Positions 46,206 through 55,386 are shown, counted from the first letter of the stretch. The stretch: 64,000 nucleotides of DNA from CAYVBJ01 sp964449075 (GCA_964449075.1 CAYVBJ010000001.1:62001-126000), one strand, 5' to 3'. Notes: a model not told the origin generated them from the letters alone. Made by a program: numbers and translations.

Positions 46206-47123
46206 TCAACTGCTCGTTTCGGGGCTATATCTTTCCAATAAAAACTGCACAGGCTGTTTTTGTTCATACTTTTCAAGCAGATAATCAAAAAATTTATGCC
46301 AGCTATACCCAAGGATAATCATGATGTAGACATATTTTGGAAAATTAATATTCATCGACAACAAAATTCCTATATGCATGCTTATCAAAAGTGTTGCGGC
46401 ATACGGCCTTGTTTTTCGAAACCAGAATAGCCACCCAAACAACTCAACAAGTAATCCAAAAATAAGAATAATCGTTGCCAGCCAGTGATACTGAACAATG
46501 TATTGCTGCAATAAATTTAATTCGAAATGGCCGTGTTGCGACAGCATATCAGTACTTCTTTCTCCAATCCAGAGCCATAAATGACTGCCGTCTGCCCATG
46601 CAGGGCCTGTTCCAATTAATTTGCTGAATGCGGCTGTCACATAGCCAAGTCCGATAAAAAAGATAAGCACTCCCACGGCAAATTTTCTGCGTTCAGCTGA
46701 ATCTGAAAAAGCTATTTGTGCAATTGCCAGTGAGAAAAGTGCTGCTCCTACCATATTCGATCCATGTGATATTTCTCCCTGCGAAAAGCGGGCAGCGTAG
46801 TGAAAATGAAAAAGAACCATAGCTATCAGGTAGGCAAATTTATTCATCCGCAAGTATCCTGCAATCACAAAAAGTGTAATCAGAATTGCGTTTCCAATAC
46901 CCATTATATCACTGAACAAAAATGATATATCTACGTAGTTGGCAATGCCAAGCGGAAGCAAAACTTCACCAAGATTTGGTATATAAACGCCCCAAAACCA
47001 GGCGAACCAGATAACAAAGTAAGCAATGAAGAATTCAAATAACCTGAAGAAAAGAACTTGACCTGCTGTTTCTGTTTCCCCGAGTCTGAATAAATCTTTT
47101 TTCAGCTGTTCAATAACTTTCAT
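46206..47123 (-). CDS. HTTM-like multi-spanning membrane protein
   Basis: A 305-residue membrane protein with the horizontally transferred transmembrane (HTTM) domain pattern related to vitamin-K-dependent gamma-carboxylase: RLFEFFIAYFVIWF, an FHFHYAARFSQGEISHG segment, GYVTAAFSKLIGTGPAWADG and ELFGWLFWFRKTRP. About eight helices are predicted. Carboxylase activity is not implied, since the catalytic luminal region is absent. Its ATG overlaps the stop of the next upstream gene (ATGA), so both proteins are made in a fixed ratio and may work together. Confidence 0.8.
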   Translation of the reverse strand: MKVIEQLKKDLFRLGETETAGQVLFFRLFEFFIAYFVIWFAWFWGVYIPNLGEVLLPLGIANYVDISFLFSDIMGIGNAILITLFVIAGYLRMNKFAYLIAMVLFHFHYAARFSQGEISHGSNMVGAALFSLAIAQIAFSDSAERRKFAVGVLIFFIGLGYVTAAFSKLIGTGPAWADGSHLWLWIGERSTDMLSQHGHFELNLLQQYIVQYHWLATIILIFGLLVELFGWLFWFRKTRPYAATLLISMHIGILLSMNINFPKYVYIMIILGYSWHKFFDYLLEKYEQKQPVQFLLERYSPETSS

Positions 47124-47614
47124 CGGCTGATCTCCATTTCAGGATTAAAAATCGTCGTATCCGATTTCATCAGCATGAAAGGTGTATAATCGATGATCAC
47201 CGTATCTTTTTCTTTTGTCAGACTGCCTGTCACTTTCATTAGCAGAAGATCTCTCCGATTTAACTCGGTTCTGAACAAATGGCGCATTCCTCTTATTTTA
47301 CGTTCATTCCATCTGCCTGCTTTCTGAGAAAAATTGGCAACGTCATTTTGATTGATATTAACTTCATTCATAGCAAAAGAGGTGCCCTGAAGATTTCCGA
47401 CAGAATGTACGGTTTCCCAGATTTTCTGATCCGGAACATCCGATACATCCCTGACAAGAGAGCGCTCCCACTCTTTTCCGGCTTGTGAAAACATCGGGTA
47501 GATACTGAACGGCCAAAATTCACCAAGATGTGTAGATAAAAGAAATGCTACCGAAACAAAAATGGTAATCAGCAATTTAATTGCTCGTTTGCCAAATTTA
47601 CTGCTTTTATGCAT
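47120..47614 (-). CDS. small membrane-anchored protein paired with HTTM protein
   Basis: A 164-residue protein with a basic start and one transmembrane segment (about 12-30) followed by FWPFSIYPMFS, a motif often seen in proteins encoded next to HTTM genes. The rest is a predicted periplasmic domain with no recognised fold. The start is preceded by AGAATAGG. Its stop overlaps the HTTM start. A partner role for the HTTM protein is inferred from coupling. Confidence 0.75.
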   Translation of the reverse strand: MHKSSKFGKRAIKLLITIFVSVAFLLSTHLGEFWPFSIYPMFSQAGKEWERSLVRDVSDVPDQKIWETVHSVGNLQGTSFAMNEVNINQNDVANFSQKAGRWNERKIRGMRHLFRTELNRRDLLLMKVTGSLTKEKDTVIIDYTPFMLMKSDTTIFNPEMEISR

Positions 47615-47839
47615 CCTATTCTCTTTTTGAACTATTTATTTACTCAACCGGAAAAATAAAATTTTAGTTCAAAAATATTATAACGTGAGTCTAATAAATG
47701 TGACACAGGATTGCATCTTCATTTAAAATCAATGGAAATTCAACTGTTTAAATTTTTCAACCAATCAATATCTATGGTAAGATAAGCGGTTTTGAAACAA
47801 TCGAATCAAAGGATAGCAGGTAAAAAAAGTAAAATGGCT

Positions 47840-48448
47840 TCAGGATGTGGGGACACGTGCAGCTCGTTTCTCCAGGCTCTGTTTTAAAGCGTCGTATCCG
47901 CGTTTTCTGATAATGCTTTGAAATTGACGGTTGTATGACTCAGCAGTCGAGACATCATCAATAATCATATCCGTAATCACCCATTCTGATTCCTCTTTTT
48001 CCATTTCATAATAAACCGGGGTTCGCACATCTTCAAGCTGCGCTATGGTTTCAACTCTTGCATTTCCGTCGGTCACATTTATTTTCTCATAAGAAACATC
48101 TGCACGGTAAATATCAAGTTTGTTTAAAGAATTATCTCTTACAATTGTAGAAAACAGAGAGACAAATTCATTTCTCTCCTCTTCAGAGAGTTCATTGTAA
48201 GTATCACCCAGTGCATAAGATGCCATTGCTTCAAAATCAATGACACCGTTGATTATATCTTTCAAGCGGTCTCTTTGATCCTGTGTATATTCTTTTCCTT
48301 CCGGACCCAAAATTTCTTTTATCTCTGCATCTCTGGATTCAAGCATTTGTTTGATTTCTTCACTCGCTGTCTGTGCAGATAAAGCAGTTATTATCAAAAA
48401 AAAGATTTGAAATAAGATAAAAAGCTGTTTCAACATATATTTCATCAT
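47840..48448 (-). CDS. MlaC-family lipid-binding periplasmic protein
   Basis: A 202-residue protein with an N-terminal signal peptide (ending SAQTA near residue 25) and the MlaC/Ttg2D fold: RLKDIINGVIDFEAMASYALGDTYNELSEEERNEFVSLFSTIVRDNSL, then Y.V...E.WVITDM..D..S. MlaC proteins shuttle phospholipid across the periplasm, and the related HpnM is linked to hopanoid transport. No MlaA, B, D, E or F gene lies nearby. It begins 3 bases after tolC. An alternative start is the second Met 3 bases on. Substrate unknown. Confidence 0.88.
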   Translation of the reverse strand: MMKYMLKQLFILFQIFFLIITALSAQTASEEIKQMLESRDAEIKEILGPEGKEYTQDQRDRLKDIINGVIDFEAMASYALGDTYNELSEEERNEFVSLFSTIVRDNSLNKLDIYRADVSYEKINVTDGNARVETIAQLEDVRTPVYYEMEKEESEWVITDMIIDDVSTAESYNRQFQSIIRKRGYDALKQSLEKRAARVPTS

Positions 48449-48451
48449 AGT

Positions 48452-49849
48452 CTAATTTAGTTCAGTTATAGGCATGCCAGATGCCTTATACAAATCTGCA
48501 ATCTTTTTATTCAATTCGAACACACTTTGTTTCATTGTAACACGCAATTCTAATTCTTGTCTTATAGCTTCAATGAGATTTTCAGAGTTTCCGAAACCAA
48601 TATCATAATTTAATTGCTCATGCCGTACCCAGTTTTTTGATTTTGTTAAAGCTATATCGGTTTGTTTAACTTTTGTATCAGCAATAACGGCGTCCTTATA
48701 TGCATTATTGAGCTCAAGCATGATGCCGTCAGTTACCGCATCCTTTAAATCAATCATTCGTTTGTATTCTATTTTACTTTTTTGCACATCAGATTTAAGC
48801 TGAAGAAAATTCAGATTCTGACGTATGCCAAAACCAAACGCAGCAGAGAAAAAATTCGTATTGTTTATAATAAAGGGATTGGATTGACGGGGCCTGTTTG
48901 GCGTTGTGGCATAGCTCACATTTAATCCAAGAAACAGAACGGGTAAATTTTGAGCCTTTCTTGCTTCTAATGCGTCATTTGTTGCGTTGATCCCGGCTTC
49001 AACACCTTGCAATTCTGCACGTTCAGTTAATGCCCTGCTTCTGTATTCATCAAAAGAGAGTAATTCCGCTGAAACCGGGTCGAGAAAATTATCTTCCGGC
49101 TCATATACAACAGCAGCATCACCTCTTAAAACATAATCCCAAATTCTGCGGACAAAATTCGTATTCTGTTCAACTTCTGTTTTTCGCGTCTGGAATTCAG
49201 CTTCAAATATCTCGAACTTAAACATATCAGCTTCTTCGAATTCTGGATCTCCCTCCTCTCTCATCTCTTCAAGTACATCTCCTATCCGATCAAGTTCTTT
49301 TTGTGAATCCTGCAAAATACGATCTGTTTCCAGTGCAAGAAGATAACTTTGATAGAGTTCAAAAAGCTGAATTTCAAGGCCTGATTGTTTTGCGCTTAAC
49401 TCTTTTTGAGCGGCAATGGCACCAGATCTTGCAGCAGAAATGGATTTATTTATGGCCCCCCACGAATAAATCGGCTGTACTGCATTAACATCAATTCTTG
49501 TAAATATTCCGAAATCGTTAAAATCATTCTCCAGGTCAGGATCGAGAAACAATTCGTCACGCGGAAGTGGCTGTCCGTTTGGCAAAATACTGTCACTTTT
49601 AACACCCGGAACCAGGCCGTGTAAGCTTCTTAAGTCAAAAGAAGGTAGAAACCGATTTGCTTTTGCACTGCTTATTCTGTTTTCGGCAAGTTCAACAGCC
49701 TGCTGCTCAAAACTCAGCTGGCCGGAATTTTCAAGACCAATCTCAATAAATTCTTTCAAACTTATCTTGAGTGTATCCTGGGCATCAGAATGTATTATTG
49801 ATAAATTGATAAAAAGACAAAGAAAAAAAGATAGTTTGAACAGCTGCAT
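48452..49849 (-). CDS. TolC-family outer-membrane efflux protein
   Basis: A 465-residue outer-membrane channel protein with signal peptide (about 1-24). The body is a long alpha-helical repeat region with the TolC pattern, two duplicated halves, SISAARSGAIAAQKELS-type helices and the internal AELQGVEAGINATNDALEA segment. The ATG at 49847-49849 is chosen; the frame extends to a TTG at 49861. It forms the exit duct for RND, MFS or ABC exporters. It is followed 2 bases after its stop by the MlaC-like gene, so the pair is co-expressed. No inner-membrane exporter is adjacent. Confidence 0.88.
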   Translation of the reverse strand: MQLFKLSFFLCLFINLSIIHSDAQDTLKISLKEFIEIGLENSGQLSFEQQAVELAENRISSAKANRFLPSFDLRSLHGLVPGVKSDSILPNGQPLPRDELFLDPDLENDFNDFGIFTRIDVNAVQPIYSWGAINKSISAARSGAIAAQKELSAKQSGLEIQLFELYQSYLLALETDRILQDSQKELDRIGDVLEEMREEGDPEFEEADMFKFEIFEAEFQTRKTEVEQNTNFVRRIWDYVLRGDAAVVYEPEDNFLDPVSAELLSFDEYRSRALTERAELQGVEAGINATNDALEARKAQNLPVLFLGLNVSYATTPNRPRQSNPFIINNTNFFSAAFGFGIRQNLNFLQLKSDVQKSKIEYKRMIDLKDAVTDGIMLELNNAYKDAVIADTKVKQTDIALTKSKNWVRHEQLNYDIGFGNSENLIEAIRQELELRVTMKQSVFELNKKIADLYKASGMPITELN

Positions 49850-49913
49850 AGTTCTAATCAATCAGTCTGTAAAAAAGAATTTAAAAAGGCATCAATAGAG
49901 TCAGGTTAAAAAT

Positions 49914-49938
49914 AAAAAACCCCTTACCGGGGTTTTTT
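49914..49938 (-). terminator. intrinsic terminator after tRNA-Ser and the ATP synthase run
   Basis: AAAAAACCCC and GGGGTTTTTT pair across a 5-base loop (TTACC), giving a GC stem followed by a T-run on the minus strand. It lies 6 bases beyond the tRNA-Ser gene and ends the long guaB-to-tRNA run before tolC. Confidence 0.9.
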
Positions 49939-49944
49939 ATTGTG

Positions 49945-50029
49945 CGGAGGGAGAGGGATTCGAACCCCCGGAGACTTGCGCCTCAACGGTTTTCAAGACC
50001 GCCGCATTCGACCACTCTGCCATCCCTCC
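49945..50029 (-). tRNA. tRNA-Ser (anticodon UGA)
   Basis: An 85-nt class II tRNA. The acceptor stem GGAGGGA pairs with TCCCTCC, and the discriminator base is G. The anticodon stem-loop reads CGGTCT-TGA-AAACCG, decoding UCA. A long variable arm (GAGGCGCAAGTCTC) and the T-loop TTCGAAT are present. It starts 2 bases after the atpG stop, so it may be processed from the ATP synthase transcript. CA follows the discriminator, so CCA is not fully encoded. Confidence 0.97.
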
Positions 50030-50031
50030 GG

Positions 50032-50922
50032 TTATGTTTCTTCAAGTGCCTGGGCACCGGATACAATTTCCGAAATTTCAGTAGTAATAGCACTTTGCCG
50101 TGCCTGGTTATATTTAAGCTGTAAATCTTCCTTTAATTCTTTTGCATTTTCAGTTGCATTATCCATGGCAGCCATCCTGGCACCCTGCTCAGATGCATTC
50201 GACTCCAAAACTGCCTTCCAAAGCTGAATATTTAAATGCTTTGGCAAAATTTCATTCAAAATTGATTCAGTATCAGGCTCAAAAATATACTCAATATGTG
50301 ATTCAATTTCATCATCCGAATCAAGTAACGTTTCCGGATTGATGGGAAGAATTCGATCAATCACCCTTTTTTGTGATATGACAGATTTAAATTCGTTAAA
50401 AGCCAAAAATACACCATCATATATTCCATCTTTAAATGAACGCGTAAAATCCCCCGATATATTCTTTGTTTTTTCAAATCTCAAATCATCAAAAAAACCG
50501 GGATAGGATTTTATTACTGAATATTTTCTTTTTTTGAAATAGGATTCCGCCTTTCTTCCAATTGCAATGATATCTATTTTATCATCGGATAAATAATCCT
50601 GGTAGTCACTTTTTAAAACAGTTTCTACCTCTTTAAAAAGATTATTATTAAAAGCACCACACAGGCCTTTATCGGACCCTACCACAACAAATAGAAAGCG
50701 TTTTTCTATTTCAGGTTTTCTTAAAAGTTCCTGTTCACCGGATGAATTGGCAACTAAGCGTGCCACTACTTTATTCAATTCAAAAGCATAAGGCCTGGTT
50801 TCATTCATTCGGTCCTGAGCTTTTCTCAATTTGGCGGCAGCAACCATTTTCATGGCTTTAGTTATCTGCTGAGTATTATTAATCGAAGAGATTCGGTTTC
50901 GTATATCCCGAAGATTTGGCAT
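50032..50922 (-). CDS. atpG: ATP synthase gamma subunit
   Basis: Gamma is the central stalk that couples proton flow to ATP synthesis in F1. The 296-residue protein has the terminal helices typical of the family (MPNLRDIRNRISSINNTQQITKAMKMVAAAKLRKAQ at the start, ending NQARQSAITTEISEIVSGAQAL). The middle carries GLCGAFNNNLF. It is the last F-ATPase gene in the run, ending 2 bases before tRNA-Ser. atpD and atpC, which encode beta and epsilon, are not next to it. Confidence 0.97.
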   Translation of the reverse strand: MPNLRDIRNRISSINNTQQITKAMKMVAAAKLRKAQDRMNETRPYAFELNKVVARLVANSSGEQELLRKPEIEKRFLFVVVGSDKGLCGAFNNNLFKEVETVLKSDYQDYLSDDKIDIIAIGRKAESYFKKRKYSVIKSYPGFFDDLRFEKTKNISGDFTRSFKDGIYDGVFLAFNEFKSVISQKRVIDRILPINPETLLDSDDEIESHIEYIFEPDTESILNEILPKHLNIQLWKAVLESNASEQGARMAAMDNATENAKELKEDLQLKYNQARQSAITTEISEIVSGAQALEET

Positions 50923-50926
50923 AATT

Positions 50927-52549
50927 TTATACTTCTTCTTCTACAGTTGAAAGAATTTGATCAATAATTACTTTAGCTGTTTCGATGAGCTCATCACCAA
51001 ATTCATCCTCAAGGATACCTTTTTTTCCAAGATCTTCCATCTTCTGGCTGAATTTAGCATTTACAGTTTCAAGATATGATTCTTCAAACTCGGAAATCAT
51101 CTCAACATCAAGTTTATCAAGCAAACCTTCATTATTAATTTTCAGAAGAGCAATCTGATCCTGAACCGGCAGCGGATTGTATTCACCCTGCTTCATAAGC
51201 TCTACTGTGCGCTCACCCCTTTTAATTTGTCTTTGAGTAGCAGGATCCAGATCCGAACCGAATTTGGCAAAAGCTTCAAGTTCACGATACTGAGCAAGAT
51301 CAAGCTTCAATGTGCCTGAAAGCTTTTTCATAGATTTAACCTGTGCAGCGCCACCAACCCGGGACACCGAAATACCCACATCAATTGCAGGTCTCACTCC
51401 GGAATTAAAAAGATCCGTATCCAGGAAAATCTGGCCGTCAGTAATTGAGATAACATTTGTTGGAATATAAGCTGATACGTCACCGGCCTGTGTCTCAATG
51501 ATTGGCAGTGCAGTCAGTGATCCGCCGCCTTTTATTTTTGGTTTAAGCGGCTCGGGAATATTATTCATTTGTGAAGCAACAGCATCATTGTCGATAATCT
51601 TTGCAGCTCTCTCAAGGAGACGACTGTGCAGGTAAAACACATCACCGGGATATGCTTCACGTCCTGGTGGCCTTTTCAAAAGAAGAGATAATTCGCGGTA
51701 AGCGACAGCCTGTTTTGAAAGATCATCATAAATAACAAGTGCGTGTCGCCCGGTATCCCGAAAATACTCTCCAATAGCCGCACCTGCAAACGGTGCGATG
51801 TATCGCAAAGGTGCTGAACTACTCGCAGGAGCTGAAACTACAATAGTGTAATCCATTGCACCGTGTTCCTTTAATGTATTGACGATTCCTGCAACGGTTG
51901 ATCCTTTCTGGCCTACAGCTACGTAGATACAAAAAACAGGTTTATCTGTATTATGCGTCTCTTTTTGGTTAATTATGGTATCCAGTACAACAGCACTTTT
52001 CCCTGTCTGACGATCTCCGATAATCAATTCACGCTGTCCGCGTCCAATTGGTATCAGTGCATCGATCGCTTTGATACCTGTTTGCAGAGGTTCACTAACA
52101 GGTTCCCTGTAGATTACACCTGGTGCTTTTCTTTCAAGTGGTAATGTCATTGTTTCACCTGTGATTGATCCCTGTCCGTCGATCGGCCTGCCGAGAGGAT
52201 CAACAACCCTGCCGGTCAGATTATCGCCAACATCAATGGAGGCAATCGATTTTGTGCGTTTAACTTGATGGCCCTCCTCAACGGCATTTGGGGATCCGAA
52301 CAGAACAATACCCACGTTGTCTTCTTGCAGATCCAGAACCATACCGCGAACCGGATTGCCGTCTGTATCCAGGGATTCCGGTAACAGAACAAGTTCACCG
52401 GCCTGTACTTTAGAAAGACCGTAAACACGGGCAATTCCATCACCTACCTCCAGAATTGTTCCTACATCATAAGTATCTGTCTCACTATCGAAGCCCGACA
52501 GTTGTTTACGCAGTATTGCTGATACTTCATCAGGTCTTACTTGACTCAT
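50927..52549 (-). CDS. atpA: ATP synthase alpha subunit
   Basis: The 540-residue F1 alpha subunit. It binds non-catalytic nucleotide with Walker A GDRQTGKSAV (around 170) and carries the arginine-finger region with VGISVSRVGGAAQ. The N-terminal beta barrel (VGDGIARVYGLS) and C-terminal helical domain are both present. It lies 4 bases upstream of atpG and 30 bases downstream of atpH. Length is slightly longer than E. coli AtpA (513). Confidence 0.98.
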   Translation of the reverse strand: MSQVRPDEVSAILRKQLSGFDSETDTYDVGTILEVGDGIARVYGLSKVQAGELVLLPESLDTDGNPVRGMVLDLQEDNVGIVLFGSPNAVEEGHQVKRTKSIASIDVGDNLTGRVVDPLGRPIDGQGSITGETMTLPLERKAPGVIYREPVSEPLQTGIKAIDALIPIGRGQRELIIGDRQTGKSAVVLDTIINQKETHNTDKPVFCIYVAVGQKGSTVAGIVNTLKEHGAMDYTIVVSAPASSSAPLRYIAPFAGAAIGEYFRDTGRHALVIYDDLSKQAVAYRELSLLLKRPPGREAYPGDVFYLHSRLLERAAKIIDNDAVASQMNNIPEPLKPKIKGGGSLTALPIIETQAGDVSAYIPTNVISITDGQIFLDTDLFNSGVRPAIDVGISVSRVGGAAQVKSMKKLSGTLKLDLAQYRELEAFAKFGSDLDPATQRQIKRGERTVELMKQGEYNPLPVQDQIALLKINNEGLLDKLDVEMISEFEESYLETVNAKFSQKMEDLGKKGILEDEFGDELIETAKVIIDQILSTVEEEV

Positions 52550-52579
52550 TTTCTAAATATTCTAAAAATTTTTAATTGA

Positions 52580-53122
52580 TTAAACTGTTGTTCCAAAAAA
52601 TGTCTCTTTTAACTGGTCGAGCTTGTGTTTTACCGTGCCGTCAATAATAGTATCTTCGATTCTGACAGCAATCCCGCCCATTAGCTCCGGATTTTCAGTA
52701 ATCGATAAAATAACTGATTTGCCTGTATAAGAATTAAGAGAATCGTTCAGATTTTTTTCCTGGGTTTTACTCAGTTTTTGAGCGGTAAAAACATCAACTT
52801 CAAGAATCCCTTTGTATTCATTATATAGTTCGATAAAGCTTTTCACTATATCCGGAAGCAGTGATTCCCTGTCATTTTCAATAACAAGAGTTATAAACCG
52901 AAATGTCTCTTTGCTGACGTTGCTTTTAAAAAGCTCCTCCAGAACAGCTCTCTTTTTCTTTTGAGATATGATCGAATTTTTTAAGAAACGCCGCAACTCA
53001 TCCGAACCGGTAAACGTATTGTGTATATCCCGGATATCTTCGAAAACTTTGCTTAGAATATCATTTTCTACAGCGAACTGAAGAAATGATTTTGCGTATC
53101 TGTATGCAGCTTTTGAAATCAT
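52580..53122 (-). CDS. atpH: ATP synthase delta subunit
   Basis: The 180-residue stator subunit linking the b stalk to F1. N-terminal helical bundle (KAAYRYAKSFLQFAVEN) and the C-terminal strand-helix segment with VILSITENPELMGGIAVRIEDTIIDGTVKHKL, diagnostic for OSCP/delta proteins. It lies between atpF (8-base gap) and atpA. Assignment is firm because of the C-terminal motif and position. Confidence 0.95.
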   Translation of the reverse strand: MISKAAYRYAKSFLQFAVENDILSKVFEDIRDIHNTFTGSDELRRFLKNSIISQKKKRAVLEELFKSNVSKETFRFITLVIENDRESLLPDIVKSFIELYNEYKGILEVDVFTAQKLSKTQEKNLNDSLNSYTGKSVILSITENPELMGGIAVRIEDTIIDGTVKHKLDQLKETFFGTTV

Positions 53123-53130
53123 ATTCGATC

Positions 53131-53649
53131 TTAATTCCTGGGCAGTTCGCTGATAAATTTGTCAACAAGTTTTTTGTTTTTCTCTTTATCAAGTTCTGAA
53201 TCAAGGATAATTGAAGCAGATTTAATTGCCAGTTCAGCTACCTCTTTTCTCAGTTCCGATAAAGCGCGTTTCTTTTCCTGCTCAATAGAATTTTTGGCAT
53301 CTTCCAGAATTTTAGAAGCCTCATCCTTGGCTTTTTCAATACGCTCTTCGCGCAGCAACTCAGCATCTGCTATTGCCTGCTTGCGTATTTTTTGAGCCTT
53401 TACTTCAGCTTCTTTCATAGCCTTTTCATTATCTTTCGATATTTTTTCGGCTTTCTCAAGAGCATTTTCCGCGGATTCGAGAGATTCTTTGATCTTCTTT
53501 TCTCTCTCATCCAAAGCTCTCATTATAGGTGGTACAGCATATTTATACATTATAAATAGGAATACAACCATTGATATGGCCACCCATATTGCAAAACCGC
53601 TGCTAAAAGAGAGAATACCCCCGCCTGCTAAAATGTACATAATTGCCAC
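53131..53649 (-). CDS. atpF: ATP synthase b subunit
   Basis: The 172-residue b subunit of the peripheral stalk. One N-terminal transmembrane helix (about 18-38, FAIWVAISMVVFLFIMYKY) is followed by a long charged coiled coil rich in Lys/Glu that ends in the delta-binding segment. The Arg-rich ALDEREKKIKESL after the membrane helix is a family hallmark. It lies 18 bases downstream of atpE. Confidence 0.96.
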   Translation of the reverse strand: MAIMYILAGGGILSFSSGFAIWVAISMVVFLFIMYKYAVPPIMRALDEREKKIKESLESAENALEKAEKISKDNEKAMKEAEVKAQKIRKQAIADAELLREERIEKAKDEASKILEDAKNSIEQEKKRALSELRKEVAELAIKSASIILDSELDKEKNKKLVDKFISELPRN

Positions 53650-53667
53650 CTCTTGTGATCTTTTAGA

Positions 53668-53886
53668 TTAAAGAACCACAAGAAGAAGACATACAATAGC
53701 TCCAATCAAAGCCACACCTTCGATAAAAGCAGCAGTAAGAATCATGGCTCCTCTGATATCGCCTGAGGCTTCAGGTTGACGTGCGATACTTTCCGTAGCG
53801 CCTTTACCAATCATTCCAATGCCAATACCTGCGCCAATCGCAATTATCCCGGCTCCGATACCAGCTGCTAATAATCCCAATTCCAT
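53668..53886 (-). CDS. atpE: ATP synthase c subunit
   Basis: The 72-residue proteolipid of the rotor ring, two helices joined by the polar loop ARQPEASGDIR. The ion-carrying Glu lies in TM2 (AAFIEGVAL, around residue 56). The residue after it is Gly and the Na+-type Gln/Ser pattern around it is not seen, so proton coupling is likely, though that is an inference. The TM1 motif GAGIIAIGAGIGIG is Gly-rich as expected. Confidence 0.97.
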   Translation of the reverse strand: MELGLLAAGIGAGIIAIGAGIGIGMIGKGATESIARQPEASGDIRGAMILTAAFIEGVALIGAIVCLLLVVL

Positions 53887-53922
53887 AGTTTTTCCTGTTG
53901 TTTTGTGTTTTATTGTTGTTTG

Positions 53923-54981
53923 TTAAATATGTACAGTTGCAGTATCTGCAGCAACTGCGGTGTCATGTTCGTGCTCATGTTCTTCTGCGGCCATTCCAAT
54001 AAAAACTCCTGACAGGAGAGTAAATATATAGGCCTGTAAAAGGGCAATAAATGCTTTAAGAATATAAAGTAATGCTGTAAGACCTACAGCAAAAACACTG
54101 GTAGTAAGTCCAAGCGCAGTGCCAAACAGGTCCGTGAAAATAAAAATAAGACCAAGAATACTGATAATCATAATTTTACCGGAAAGCATGTTTGCAAAAA
54201 GACGTATAGCGAGTGCAAACGGCTTTGTAAATAATCCAAGAATCTCAACCGGTGTTAAAATTATTCTGACAAGCGGATGAACGCCCGGAAAAGCAAAAAC
54301 GTGCCTCCAGTGATCTTTCGATCCGCTAAACTGGGTGATTAAAAAGGTGATTGTGGCGAGTGTGGCAGTTACTGTTAAATCTGCGGTAGCCGAAACTCCC
54401 CAGGGGAGCAATCCAAATAAGTTCATAAATGAGATAGATACAAATACTGCAAAAAGGTAAGCAACATATTTTTTGTATTTATCAGCGGGGATATACTCTT
54501 TTGCAATGTCATCTCTGACAAAAATAAAAACGATCTCAAATATATTTTGACCGGCCCCCTTTGGTTCTGTAACAGCGCCTGTTCCCTTTTTGTACCTGGC
54601 AGCAGCCCATAATGTTACGAGTAAAGTGAGAATGAGACCAAACCATACATACATAAGATGAGAAGTTATAGAAAGATCAAGTGAGACCGGCATTCCGTCA
54701 GCTCTTACAAGAGAGCCTTCTTCCATGACAAATTCCCCTGATTCGACAGCACTGTCAGTTGTTGAGTAAGCGTACAGCTGTCCGTCAACAAGCAGTATTC
54801 TGGGTAAATAGATTTTTGTTCCAAGCACCTCAAGATAATCGTGATCGGAAACCTTTCCCATTACATCAATGATCTTTTCTTCCTCGTCACCGCTGGTTGA
54901 GTTTGAGGCCATCAAAAATGAAGGTGATAAAATCAAAAAAGCTGATACAGCGAACACGGCACTGCGGAAAGAATACATCAT
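53923..54981 (-). CDS. atpB: ATP synthase a subunit
   Basis: The 352-residue membrane stator that forms the proton half-channels. An N-terminal signal-like segment (about 1-25) and a ~85-residue extramembrane region precede the usual helices; this extension is common in Bacteroidota. The essential Arg lies in KPFALAIRLFANMLSGKIM (around residue 265), with further channel residues in LLQAYIFTLLSGVFIGMAAEEHEHEH near the C-terminus. It lies 36 bases upstream of atpE. Confidence 0.96.
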   Translation of the reverse strand: MMYSFRSAVFAVSAFLILSPSFLMASNSTSGDEEEKIIDVMGKVSDHDYLEVLGTKIYLPRILLVDGQLYAYSTTDSAVESGEFVMEEGSLVRADGMPVSLDLSITSHLMYVWFGLILTLLVTLWAAARYKKGTGAVTEPKGAGQNIFEIVFIFVRDDIAKEYIPADKYKKYVAYLFAVFVSISFMNLFGLLPWGVSATADLTVTATLATITFLITQFSGSKDHWRHVFAFPGVHPLVRIILTPVEILGLFTKPFALAIRLFANMLSGKIMIISILGLIFIFTDLFGTALGLTTSVFAVGLTALLYILKAFIALLQAYIFTLLSGVFIGMAAEEHEHEHDTAVAADTATVHI

Positions 54982-54990
54982 TATATCTGT

Positions 54991-55386
54991 TTACCGTTCC
55001 TCGTTTTGGCTTGTCAGTTGTTTGTTTAGCAGTATAATTTCTATTACAGAATGGAAAATATACGAAATTATAAAACTAACAGTAAACCCCAATTCGTCAA
55101 TTTTTGTGAAAATTATAAGTGCAACAAAGATCAGGCATATAAGCAAAAACCGTATTAATATGCTGATGAAATAGAGCCTCTGAAAATCAGAAACATCCAG
55201 GTGTTTTGTCTGTTTTATGAATAAGAGATGTGCTAAAACAGCAGACAATCCCAGGAAGTACCCGATTAAAATTGCAGCTGCTTTTTGGTATTCCGTAAAA
55301 AGCAAACTGAACAATAAAACAGTAAAACCTGCTAGTACAGTTCTGTATATATTTTTTTTTAACAGGCTTATCTTTTTAAAAGTCAA
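54991..55386 (-). CDS. ATP synthase subunit I-like membrane protein
   Basis: A 131-residue four-helix membrane protein placed directly before atpB, as AtpI/UncI is in many F-ATPase operons, where it helps c-ring assembly. Helices lie near LAGFTVLLFSLLF, AAILIGYFLGLSAVLAHLLFI, ISILIRFLLICLIFVALIIF and GFTVSFIISYIFHSVIEIILL. I place the start at TTG (55384-55386), which overlaps the stop of the previous gene by 3 bases. The longer frame to 55473 would overlap that gene extensively. Sequence similarity is weak, and the assignment rests on position and topology. Confidence 0.7.
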   Translation of the reverse strand: MTFKKISLLKKNIYRTVLAGFTVLLFSLLFTEYQKAAAILIGYFLGLSAVLAHLLFIKQTKHLDVSDFQRLYFISILIRFLLICLIFVALIIFTKIDELGFTVSFIISYIFHSVIEIILLNKQLTSQNEER

